Of a stretch of 64,000 nucleotides of DNA, positions 22,941-34,217 are shown one piece after another. The DNA comes from Halicephalobus mephisto. Taxonomy: Eukaryota > Nematoda > Chromadorea > Rhabditida > Panagrolaimidae. The stretch lies in assembly GCA_009193035.1 (NCBI GenBank), contig SWDT01000068.1, forward strand, positions 88,952-152,951, written 5' to 3'. Made by a program: the position numbers and the translations under genes. Numbering within the stretch: the first letter of the stretch is position 1; each line of letters begins with the position of its first letter. The notes under the pieces are model-generated. The model did no database searches. It had not been told where the DNA came from and was given only the letters and a program-made list of their open reading frames with translations.

Positions 22941-23231
22941 TTTCACGTGCGATTCATCATTCCAACACTCGACTCGCGTTTGGTTCGCTCGTTCAGTCGT
23001 CGTGGACTTTGTCCTTGCATTCTCTCCCCTTCCGTTCGTTGGCATGATTTTCTGCAGATCTCCTTCTTTTCATTCCTCCCCCGTTCTTTGTACCTTGGGT
23101 GGGCAATTGCAGTCATTGTCAGTTTCATCAGTTTCTGACGAAACTTCGCTGTAGTGTCGTGTCTTAATTTTAGGTATCCATATAAAAGTGGCGTTTTCAG
23201 TAACTGATTGACCGATACTAACGTTGTCAGA
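22941..23231 (+). promoter_or_regulatory. GC-richer 5' flank of perilipin gene
   Basis: Base composition rises sharply here compared with the AT-rich array upstream. It includes pyrimidine-rich tracts (CTCTCCCCTTCCG) and ends in TTGTCAG one base before ATG 23232, as at a trans-splice acceptor. No specific factor site can be assigned. Minus-strand open frames here look like shadows of the composition. Confidence 0.4.
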
Positions 23232-24595
23232 ATGGTTTCTGAATTGGATTCTTCCTTCAATTCGACGCATAGCTCCCTTGCTGATGATTCTTCAATCATC
23301 AAGAATGGTCCTGATGCCCATTTCGACTACTTCAAGCAGTGGTACGATTACGTCAACGACTACCGCATTGTCAGACGCGCCAAGGAGACCTACGATTCTG
23401 CCAAACACAGCAACTCGATGGTCGAAGGAGCTTTGAACAGAGTTGAAAATGGAGTTCACGCTGGATTGACCGGGGTTGCTGCCCCGTTGTACGCCAACTA
23501 CTGCTACCCCACTACTGACCGTCTTGTCGATTTTTACAGCAGAGGTGAGTTGTTCCATTTTGGTTTTCCTTCATTTAATAAAGCATTAGGTTTGGACACG
23601 ACTAAATCCGCTGTTGATAAGACTGTTTCCGTCGCTACACACACTGGAACTCTTTCTCTCGGATTCGCTATTGTCACGGCTCAAATGGGGTTGATTGCAA
23701 CTACCAGTGCCACCAATCTCTTCCTCTCTTCTTTGATCTACACGAAACATGCCGGATCCAATGCCATTCAAGGAGTTCATTCTGCTGAGAAAGCTGTCGA
23801 AAACCGCATCCGTGAAGTCTTAGATTACACCATCCAAGTCGCCAAAGTTCCTGCTGATAAGATTGCCGAACACACCAACACTTTCTTGGATCTTGCTAAT
23901 GCTGCCTTTGACAGAATTCTCGGACTGCCCAATGAGAAGGAACCAACTGAAAGCACCATTCCCGAGAGAATCAGATACTTGACTCGTCGTGTTGCTGGAG
24001 GTTTGCACAAAAGAGCCCATGATACTGTCATTGACCCTGTTGTTGCCAGTGTTCACGGAGTTATCCATCAGTTGAATCAGAAAGTTCTTTTGGTAAGTTT
24101 CTTTGGAATTGGTGTGATTGGAATTTTGGATTTTAGGCAGACTTTATTAAACAACGCCGAGAATGGGCAACTGAACACGTTGGGCATTTGTCGTCGAGCA
24201 TGTTGGAGATGAAGAAGAGGGTGGAAAGCGAAGCTAAACAATTCAAGATCTCTCCAGAAGAAGTTCTCGTAAACTCGATCCGCAAGACTTCCCAGAAATT
24301 GAATGATAACTTCACCAGGCTTCGTGACCAGGGAAATGAGGTTTGTACTTGTCTTTTGTGACCCCTTGTCTACTTTCTGTTTTAGCTGATCGGAGAAAGT
24401 GTAGCTGTTAGAATTGACGCCGCCACGAGCTACGTCCAACAGCTCGATTCCAATCTTCAAAAGGCAGAAAACATTTACCAGATCCGTGATGAAGTCCTCG
24501 TCGAAGCCAAGCAAAAAATTGGTGAGATGGCTCAATGGACTGCTTCTCTTCTGGTTCGTGACGGTTCTCACTCCTCACAGTCGACCGTCCACTAA
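23232..24595 (+). CDS. plin-1: perilipin, lipid-droplet coat protein (409 aa)
   Basis: Perilipins coat lipid droplets and control lipase access. Nematodes carry a single such gene (C. elegans W01A8.1), and this protein has the same overall build. Four exons join in phase: 23232-23544, 23590-24092, 24137-24340 and 24386-24595. After an acidic, Ser-rich start come the PAT-like segment (YFKQWYDYVNDYRIVRRAKE, then AGLTGVAAPLYANYCYPTTD) and amphipathic repeats such as HAGSNAIQGVHSAEKAVENR. The long helical second half (VHGVIHQLNQK, FIKQRREWATEHVGHLSSSM) fits the 11-mer and four-helix bundle regions. Codon use is richer in C-ending codons than in neighbouring genes, which fits high expression. TTGTCAG just before the ATG suggests spliced-leader addition. 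It looks intact. Confidence 0.9.
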
Positions 24596-24757
24596 CTTGG
24601 TAAACCCCGTAACGTGTTTTAATTAAAATGGATAGTATTTAAGAAATATTGTGGACTGTTAATTGCAGATATTTGTTACTTCGTGGGAAAATAAAGAGAT
24701 AATGGACGAGTCGACTGTCGGGAGCGAACTAAAATTAGATAAAACTTGATTTTTTAG

Positions 24758-24874
24758 GATTCTCTGGTCTTGATTGACTTTGATGTCGATTTTGGTGCAG
24801 TCCATCCAGATGCCTTGTTCGAGAGATCCAGCTTCAGAATCCCCAAAGTTGTCAAGTGTTGGCATGGGGCGTAA
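24758..24874 (+). other. possible alternative 3' exon of perilipin gene
   Basis: TTTTTAG precedes a 39-codon phase-0 frame (DSLVLIDFDVDFGAVHPDAL...) ending in TAA. It could replace the end of exon 4 if splicing occurred in phase 0 at 24386-24595, for example at CTG|GTTCGTG, although that donor is weak. The base composition is higher than the flanks, as for coding DNA. A minus-strand frame overlaps it, and I consider that less likely. Confidence 0.35.
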
Positions 24875-25099
24875 CTTTGTTTTTCTGTTTTTGTAGTTTT
24901 TCTCCGTTACGGTTAGTTATTTTTCTTTTGTGTATACGAGTGACAAGGAATGGATCTATTAATTGTACAGTATCGAAGATTGCTTGTTAGATTTCCAACT
25001 AGAATTGCGTTTTTGGAATCCTTGTTATAAAATTTGTTTTCAAAAATTAATGTGGTTTTGACGGATAAGGGTTTATTGGAATTGGTCAAGGTGAGAAGT

Positions 25100-25560
25100 T
25101 TGAAGAGTAACATTGGAATTGGGAGTTTAATATGGAATATACTGATAGGAGTTTTATTTGGATTTTTTAATTGAAATTTGAGATCGAATAAGATTCTTCA
25201 GAATTCATATCTTGAAAAATCTGTTCATGGAGCTTTTGGCCTTCTGAATATATTGTTAATTTTTAGAAACTAATTGTTGAAAACATGGTTTTTGAAAGAT
25301 AGTATAGAAGTTGAAATTTCAATACTGAAAATACTAGTAGAATTAAATTTTGTTTTTTTAATTGAATTTTGAGATCGAATAAGATTCTTCAGAATTCATA
25401 TCTTGAAAAATCTGTTCATATATCTTTTGGCCTTCTGAAGACACTATTAATTCTTTAGAATGGATTTTTAAAAATATTTTTTGAAATTAAAAATTTAAAG
25501 AATTCTATTTTTTGTGGTTTATTCTTTTTTTAAATATACTTTTTTAAAACAAATTTAATG
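25100..25560. repeat. local direct duplication in perilipin 3' flank
   Basis: About 100 bases containing TTGAAATTTGAGATCGAATAAGATTCTTCAG and the following TATCTTGAAAAATCTGTTCAT occur twice, starting near 25167 and 25357. The period is about 190 bases. No gene is seen. Confidence 0.65.
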
Positions 25561-25904
25561 TTTTATTTTGCACCAAAAATTACGAAATTTAAAATTATTC
25601 TATTTTAGAAAAATAATGAAAATTCAGTATTAGTTGAATTTAGAAATTTTTGAAACACTATTTCGTCGAAAATATTTATGATGTGTTTTTGGAAGTTTAT
25701 TCGATTACGGTACAAAAAGGAGAAGGATGATTAAGAAATCCAATCATCGATGATGAAATGGAAAGTCGAAATATGAAATTTTTCTATCTGAAAGATCATG
25801 AATTTTATTTTCAAGTTTTCGGAATTTTTAGTTTCAAACTTCATTACAATGTCTCATTATTGTTTTCCTGTAAGTAAGTACATCAATCTCAGGCGATTAC
25901 AGGT

Positions 25905-26231
25905 TTGTTTTCAAATGATGTCAAAATATGTACTTTTGGAAAATTTACAAGATTATCGACTTTCATTACATTCAGGAAAGAAATTCAAAAAAACAAATTC
26001 ATTGTTAATCCTGCTTTGAAGCCGATCCTATTGTGCATCTCATCGAAAACTGTACTATTTGATAAACTTAAATTACTTTCCCCATCCCGATGGATAGATA
26101 ATTTCAAACGAATAGGGACAAACAATATCAAAAAACTCCTCAAGACGATCAATCAACAAGATTTTTTTGATTATTTTCTGTCCTCTTTCGTTTCTTATTG
26201 TTGTGACTTCCTAAGGGACGCTACAAAATAG
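25905..26231 (+). other. 108-codon open frame of unknown meaning
   Basis: The frame contains FIVNPALKPILLCISSKTVL and SRWIDNFKRIGTNNIKKLLK and ends inside the right MITE copy. It has no ATG at its start, follows a possible acceptor (GATTACAG) and matches no family I know. It could be a decayed exon or chance. Confidence 0.2.
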
Positions 26232-26397
26232 GGAGAGAGGCACTGGAGTCTTTACAGAACAACAAGTCATAATTTTATTTATCCAAAACATAACAACCAC
26301 ACAATAACATAAACCTCGTAAGGTTACGGTAGTCGTGCTAAGACCAACAAATCAGGGAGTGCCATCTGTATGGCGTCTCCTCAAATCCCAACACTTA
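26222..26397 (-). repeat. small MITE, TGTTGGGACTTG family, copy 2
   Basis: This is the inverted copy of the element at 19601-19795, reading GTGTTGGGATTTGAGGAGACG on the minus strand. The shared body includes GGTCTTAGCACGACTACCGT. The pair is in inverted orientation 6.4 kb apart. Confidence 0.7.
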
Positions 26398-26918
26398 TGA
26401 AACCGATTGAAAAATAAATAAATTAAATTAAATTACTTTCATTTAATTATTCAAAACAGAAAGTCCGAATAGGGTAGTATGACGAATTTCATATTAAAAT
26501 TCTGTTTATTTACAAATAACTGTCCGTGAGAATTATTGATTTCCATATTTGGATTACAATAGTGTTATTGATCAAATTCGGAACATGACGAAAATTGTTT
26601 TTAATTAGAAAATTGAATATAATCAATTTTGAATTTTTTATCCTGAATAGTGACTGGTTTTGATGATTAGGTATATTTTTAATCACTATCCAAGTTTTTC
26701 ATGATGTTTTGTTTTGACGATTTTGAATCTATGGATTTTTTATAAAATTTGATTTTATTCATTAATAATCATCATTTATTAAAATTTTACAAAAAACAAC
26801 ACCGGTGAAATTTGGCATTTTCTTTAATTTTAATTGTATTCAATTAAATTTTATGGAATTAAGTCTCAGAGTGAAGGCACAGAGATGAGGACCCGTTAAT
26901 CACTCGTACAAGTCGAAA

Positions 26919-29382
26919 TCAAAGTTGGTTTCCTGGTCTGTAGAACATCAACTTTTCTGGTGGTACTCCGTGGAGGTACTCGACCTGGGCGATGGTCGAA
27001 TAAGCTTTGGCACTGAATTCAGATTGGGATTCAAGATCCAAAGCTCTTTTCCAATGGTTTTTCAGAAGACAGAAATACGCCGCTGGTTCGATTGTCCAAT
27101 ATAGTTTGTGAACGATCAACTCAGCTCTTTTCACGATCTCCGGAAGATCTCCAATCCCGAAAACACAGGAAGAAGCGACAAATTTTCCTTCGCATTTCTT
27201 GGTTGAATTCCAAACTTGGTACCTCGAGATATAGTACTGAGTCGGAAGAAACGTTTCCCCAGGGCCTAATTCGTAAGGACGAAAAGGAAGATTTCTTTTA
27301 TGTTTGATCAGCCTAAGATTGGTATTTTTGGCCTTCAGAAGAGCTGTAGCGTTGAATCCTCCAGGGATCGGAAGAACGTCGGGGTTTCCAGCGATACTCG
27401 TCCAGATAGATTCGTCAGGACATCGAGTGTTCTTCAGAAAATTCAATAAATGACTCACAACACTAGAGTTCGTCATGAAGTCAGCAGAAGCTCTGGAGAA
27501 CGTAGCACTCAAACTAGCTTTGAAAAGTTTCACTGGAGGTTTTTCCTTCTGAAACTTTTAGAATTAAGAAATTAATAAATAAATTCATCTTAATCATCTC
27601 AGTTTTTAAACAAATTGTAATTCATTTTCTAATTTACGAAATATTTAAGATATCTGAATTAATATATAATTTTTAAAAAAATAATTCGAACAAAACAATG
27701 ATAAAGTATTTAATTATAAATAATAGCAAATCAATTTTAGTAAGAACAAATTTACTTATGTCCTTCGTTTTTTATATTGTGTTTATAAATTTCTTGTTTA
27801 ATTACCCAAGTTTGAGGTTTTGAGATGAAAATAAAGTACAACGCTATTGAAACATTATTAGAGTCGTACTCCAATTCACTTTCCTTTTCGATCGTGGTTA
27901 AAATTATTTAAATTTTAAACGAAATAAAAACCCACAAAGTGATTCAATCTTCCTCTCTGAAATGAACTGACTTCACTGATGAAAGCTCCGTCTAGTTGCT
28001 TGAATATTCTGACCATCTCTAGGTTGGTCTTGAGGGGTAGGTCGACTCCACTGAGGTACTGGAAGTACTTCCAAGGGTGGTTCATCTGCGAGAGGTACTT
28101 GACAGCCCCTGTGATTCCTCTCACGATCCCGTAACCGCACCAGTTGATCTTCGTAGTGTGCTGGAAATAAAATTATTAATCAAATTAATTAATGAAAATT
28201 TACAAGAATGTGGATATTTTTGAAACAGTCTCCCAGAATATCTATTCGCCTTTTGAAAGTTGCAGAAGCATCTCCGTCGACGACAACGGCATACACGTTC
28301 TGGGGCTGGTAGATGGCAGAGATCATATAGACGACTTGAGCCAGTTCCTTGTGGACTACTGCTCCATAAGCCAGAGGAAAATCGGCTTCTTCTTTAGTAA
28401 ATGGCTCTTCTGGAAAGACATAGAAAGTCTTCAAAGTTTTACATTGATCGACGGATGTCTCGATGATGTTCCAAACATGTCGAACTTCTTCTGGCAAAGT
28501 CCACTTTTTAGCTACTGCGATTTTTTCGTCGTCATCGGCTTTGATGACGGCATCACAGTCGATTGAATCAAAATCTGGAATCCAATTCATCATCGTATCT
28601 ACTCGTTTCTTCAGGAGTTCTGGATCTTTCAAGATGGAAAAGCCATTGGAATTCACTTTTACGCTGCAAAAATCATAAAATTATAATTGTTAAATTAGTT
28701 ATGTTTTAACCAAAGCAAACCTAATTTAGAAAGCGCGGCTTCAAAGCGGAAAGTTCTCGATTTCAAGCATCTGGTCTACTGTAGGTTAGGTGTTGGATAT
28801 CAGTTGCGTCATTATTGCTGTCATTTTTGTTTTCGTGCGTTGTTGATATACCAACTAATTCTAATATTTTCCTATTTTTAGGTGATTTTAAAACGAAAAA
28901 TTCATTTTAATCAACTGGTTTACTGTAGGTTAAAAAAGCGTTAAGCATCAGTCGCGCTATTACTGGTTACTGTTGTTTCACCTGTCTTTGTTGTCATATA
29001 AAACAGTTCTATTATTTCTTCCTTTTATACGTGGACGCATTCGGATCGCATGAAACAACAACAATAAAAATATCCATAATCAAATTCCGGAAAATTCTTT
29101 AAATAAAAATTTCCGAAATTTTCTTGTTAAGACCAAAAATTGAAATTTTGAATTTATCTTTTGTGAAAAATCCCAAAAATATCTTATAGATTTCGCAATT
29201 ATAGAATGTTCGGTAATTTTAGCCATACCGTAATTCGAAAATATTTAAGAAAAACTTTTTTAATAAATGAAATTAAAAACTCACAAAGCAGAATTCAAAT
29301 TTGTGATGCCGATGCCGAAGATAATCAGACAGGCCCCAGTGATGAAGTACAAGACTGGTTTCCATTTGACCCGGACCTTCAT
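26919..29382 (-). CDS. GT14 core-2/I-branching glycosyltransferase, copy 2 (470 aa)
   Basis: Four minus-strand exons join in phase: 29382-29285, 28663-28204, 28160-27936 and 27548-26919. Exon 1 gives a short cytosolic tail and signal anchor (VLYFITGACLIIFGIGI). It starts one base after TTTCAG, a likely trans-splice site. Family motifs are DFPLAYGAVVHKELAQVVYM, YQPQNVYAVVVDG, INWCGYGIVRGITGAVKYL, FQYLSGVDLPLKTNLEMVRI and CPDESIWTSIAGNPDVLPIPG. The DE of CPDESIW is the expected catalytic acidic pair, and SGVDLPLKTN is the core-2 hallmark. CVFGIGDLPEI matches [11 protein letters not shown] in copy 1. The two copies are clearly divergent. The internal codons are C-rich in third position, unlike copy 1. 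It appears intact. Confidence 0.85.
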
Positions 29383-29599
29383 TCTGAAACGGCCCGAATT
29401 GGAGGGTTATTCAACAACGGAAAGGAACTGAGAGATCCTTGACTTGGACCAAACAAAAATCACTTTAGAAACAGAAAAAAGAAACTGTTCCACTCGGTCG
29501 GTCTAGGAAAACACAAATATGATGTCAGAGGACTGTAAATTCGACGTATGTTTAAAAATGAAATTCAGGATGATAATCCGGGGAAGAATTACCATAATC

Positions 29600-32100
29600 T
29601 CTTTCATCATGATACGTAGGAATCGTGACTTTCAGAATTAAACTTGAATGAATTTAGAAAGCTGTCTCGACACGGATTTTTAGAAGATTCTAGAAACATC
29701 TAGAATTCTTGATTTTAGATATTAGTTTTAGTAGTTTTTGCTGAGTTCTGGAAATTTTTAAAATCTATTAAATTTCGGAAAATCAGAAATTTTTATGAAA
29801 TTTTGATCATATTGTTATAAAAACCAAAAATGAATATTTTTACGAAATTCTCTCAACGAGAATTTTTAGAAATTTCCAAAATCCAGAGGAACTTACAACT
29901 TCGGTTTTATTCGATGATTATTTTTTAATCTTGTACGATTTCATAATCAATCATACAGAACTTTTACAAAATTACCTCAACACGAATTTCTAGGTTTTAG
30001 AAACTACAGTAATCTGAAATTTTCTCATTCGGTGATTCGTAATTTTACACGACTTTATAATTAATGATTTAGAATTATATTCTTCTAGATAAATCTAAAA
30101 ACTCCTAGATCGGGATATAAAAGATATAGAAACCTCTGTTCATCTCCGAGGATTAATGGCTAAATGTTAAAATATCAATAAATATTCAAGAAATTTTAAC
30201 ATTAAAATATTTCACCGAAAAAATTATTTTTTAATAAAAATAAAAAGTTCAATAATAGGAAATTTCTTATTTTCGTCACTTCCTTCAGGACTCCAAAATA
30301 TAGAATAAAAACCAACTTGAAATAATTAACAAAAGATATTCTCAAGAGCCCTGCATCACAGAACAAAAATTAGAGAAGGCGGATTCAAAAGGACAGACAT
30401 TCTCTTGGATAAACTGGCCTGCCTCCATGGAGATTAGTGCGGATAATCATATTATCGTAGAAACAAAAAATTTTAAAAATTATCTCGATTTGAATTTTTT
30501 TAAATTATTCATTCAAAACCGAAGAGCCTTAGAAATTTAGAATTTATGTGATTTTGTAAGATCTTAATTATTCTACAATAAAAATAAAAATATTTACAAT
30601 TAAATTCTGTAAAAAATATCTGGACAAGAATTTTCCATTAAAATAAAAAATTTTGGAAAACAATAATTACAAAATTGAATAAGTTACGGAGGAGATGAAG
30701 ATTCATCAAAGTCAATTTCTTTTGAGGTTAGTCTGTTCAGTTGTAAGTTGAATTTAGACTCGGATTGAATAGGCTAAATTACATTGGATTGGATTAAGGT
30801 TCGATTAAATATATCTTTTTTGTTTCTTATATGCAATGACTGAAATTGCTGTTTTTGTACTTGAAACATTGAAGAAAGCTTATATACATCCAAATGTAAA
30901 TTTCCGAACAGGACGAATACCGAAGTACATCCCGAGAATTACTTCAACGTGAATTTTTAAGTTTTCAATTGAAATTAAATACAGTATAATATAATAGTTA
31001 CACAATTATGTAGAATTCGGAAAACATTTGATAAATTTTAAAATCATACTGTAAAGCAAAAATTTTCAATATGAAATTTCGAAAATTCATCTCGACGAAA
31101 ATTTCTGATTTTTAATTAAGGTTGGAAAATTTAATTTCTACATTTTTTGCAAAATTAAGAAAAGAAATTGAATGGACTTTTAAAATTTGAAAAATTAAAT
31201 AATTTTTGATCTTATTTAAAACCGTATCCAAGGATTTTCGACGAACAAGGTGTGCTTTAGTCCTTTTAGTATTCAGAATTCGTAAACTGTTCCTTTTTCA
31301 AAATTATGGTTTTCGGAGAGTTCTATCAATATTTGGAAATTCAGAGTTATTCATCGAACGAAAGGAGCCTCGTTGAAGACAGTTTACAGCTTCAGGATTC
31401 GGAATTTCCTTTCCAACTTGGACATTCGGAAAATTTTAAAAATGAAAACAATTTTTATTTTTCAAAAAATTTTTAATAATGAATCATTTGGATATTTAAA
31501 ATGCAAAAAGGGATTTAAAGTTTTGAAAAAAGCAGTTGAATAAACAAAGTGTTTTTTAATGTTTTAGAATGTAATTCAAAAAAATTATGAATTTAAAATT
31601 TTTTAAAAATTGTAATTTTCCAGAATTAAATATGAACCTTAGAGTTTTGGAAATTTTCTAAAAGATTCTAAAAATTCATGTGGAAAAATTTTTTAAAAGG
31701 TTTATTTACAATTTAGAGGAATTTTATATTATAAAATATTATAAAAAGGCAGAAATGAGCAGTTTTGAAATTGTCTCGACACGAATTTCAGAGATTTTAT
31801 GAGGACTACAGTAACCTGGGTATTTATTTTACACGAGAGTTGCTTCGTAATTGTTATCACACAATCGAAGAACTCGTTGAAAATCGACTTTGTTACTTTT
31901 ATTTAGAATTTTGGAAGTTTCTAGAAATTCATGCAGGATACTTGTCATAACCTTCATTCCTAATTTTTATATTTATTGTATTAAAATTTTATGGAATATT
32001 CTAGAATTATTTAAAGTAAAGTATTTTGGAATTTTCAGATGTTTTATGGAAAATTCTAAGATTTCTCATAATCTCAGAGATCTTTAGAACTGATTACTGA
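29600..32100. repeat. degenerate dispersed repeats, no gene
   Basis: The phrase (T)CTCGACACGAATTTTTAGA or variants recurs at about 29665, 29857, 29970, 30940, 31090 and 31772, embedded in TTCTAGAA-rich text. No open frame has family resemblance. It looks like old, mutated repeat copies. Confidence 0.5.
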
Positions 32101-34217
32101 GAATATGTGGAAGCCTGAAGAGACTTGAAGACAATAACGACTGAAAATAAAAACTGCCTTCCAAACGGATCAGGTATTTGGATCAAGCTTTAATGCTGTA
32201 TTTTATTGAAGTTGACGATCAGAATTAGAAATCGAAATTTAGAGTTTTCGTGCTGAGACAAATTCGCGACAACTTTCATTTCCGTTTTTTCAAAACATGA
32301 TACAAATCGGATATATTTGTGAAAATCCACATACAACGTAATTTCGATGGATTAACTGATCAGGAAATTTCCCCAAATGCAAAGCAAAGCAAGACCAAAT
32401 ACGGGATAAAGATCAGAATAATTCTTTTGACACCAATTTTCTCTTTTTTAAAAATCATAAAATGTGCTCGAACTATGTGATCCAAATCCTTTTGACTCGG
32501 TCTTTTATTGTTTATTTGAACTAAACCTGGGACAAATGTCAACAGAACATGAGCTAAAAAGCTAAAAAAATCTGAATTTTCAAATGGAGAGACAGCTGTA
32601 AGGAGATAGATTTGAAAATCACATTATTGTAACAATCAGAAAATAGGTATTATTGTAAAATAATCTCGCGATGAACTTTGGTAATTTTCTTGGAAATTTT
32701 AGTTTTTAGAATCTTTTATATTTTAAAAATGTCAAAAACTTACAACATATTTTATAAACTTTTACAGAATTCTAATATTGAAAAAATCTTATGTTAACCT
32801 TCGATTTGTGTAACATCTAACATCTAATAGATAATAATAAAATTAAAATTAAAATGTTACAGTATTGATAAATTCAACAGTAATAAGTAAAAGTTGAAAG
32901 TAATCTTTGTTGATTTTAGATTTGGTTATTTTTACCATTGAAATTTCAAAATGAAGATCTCCAATTGATAAAAAATAGGGTTGTAAGTTGTCCGAGTAAA
33001 TTACAACACCAGTTATTATTTAACATTGAAAAATGATTAATTTGTCCGGGTAAATTACAAACCTAATAAAAAATAAAAGCCAAAGTTCTTATTCGATGCC
33101 TAATTTATTCTTAATGTGGTTTTTATTTTATTTTTGTGCGAAAATTTGCATCAAACATTTTTGAAGGTGTTTAATAAGTTTTTTCTAATCTCCGGTATGA
33201 AATCGCTTTGATCGAAAAATCAAATAATTGTTTATTTTTTTCGAAAGATCCATGATAGATTGCCAAATTGACACAATTTCTAAGTTATTTGCAAAGAATA
33301 CAGTAATCGTTAGATCAATGGGTAATGTGGAATCTCGTGATTGAAAACAAGGATTTTTGGTGTTAAAATTTCTTCCTTTGTTTAAATATTTATAACAATC
33401 CACTGCAAAAATAAAAATTAAATTACCCGAATTTGAATTATCAAAAATAATAATTTTTAACGTCTAGAAGTTTATGAGATTATTTTGGAGAGTGTTTTTA
33501 TAAAAACAAATATTCTTCATTTATCATTGTATCTATAGAAATCAAAAAAATCAAACATCATTAATTTTTCAGGTAGGATAAAAAATACATAAAAGTTTCC
33601 GATATATAAACTATGAATGAGATCATTGATTCACTCTGCAAGATGGGATTAAAGAACATAATAAATCCCTGCTATTGATGTTTCTGTTTTGCTTCATTAT
33701 TAATGTGTCAAACATCATTAAATTCATTTCTGGAATTTCTAATAAAATAATTTCTAAAATTTTTAATTAAATAATTTCTAAATAATATTTAAGTAAAATT
33801 TTAAAAATCTAAACATCTGTAGTAATTTCATCAATGGATGTTTATAAATTCTCAATTTTTGGATTCTATTTATGAAATAAATACAGAAGATTAAATATCA
33901 CAAAAATAATGAAAATATGATATTCAAAAATTAAAAAATATAATAAAAATTATGTTTTGGAAAATTGGGAATTTTACAACAGTTAGAAAATAATCAATGA
34001 TCCATTAATTATGGAAAATTAATAAAATAAAAACTTGATAGAAAATATTTTTTATAAGACATCCATAAAATATAAAACTTAGTTTTTAACTAGGTGATCT
34101 ACAGTGTCAGACAAAAGAATTGCAATTTTCAGTTCAAAAATTATATTATATTATTGTCGAAAATGCTATCAGGCAGATTAGCTAAAGTTGATCTTCATGG
34201 TCACTATGGAATCAAGA
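32101..34217. other. gene-free AT-rich stretch
   Basis: Nothing recognisable is seen. Two short copies of a phrase near GTCCGRGTAAATTACAA occur at 32991 and 33046. Confidence 0.5.

Noticed and set aside
24077..24571. 164-codon minus-strand frame opposite the perilipin gene
   Set aside because: The plus strand has spliced, in-phase exons with clear perilipin character. The reverse frame is a shadow of C/G-ending codons and crosses plus-strand introns without its own family signal.
28192..28566. 124-codon plus-strand frame opposite GT14 copy 2
   Set aside because: It is antisense to a GT14 exon with recognisable motifs, and it has no resemblance of its own.
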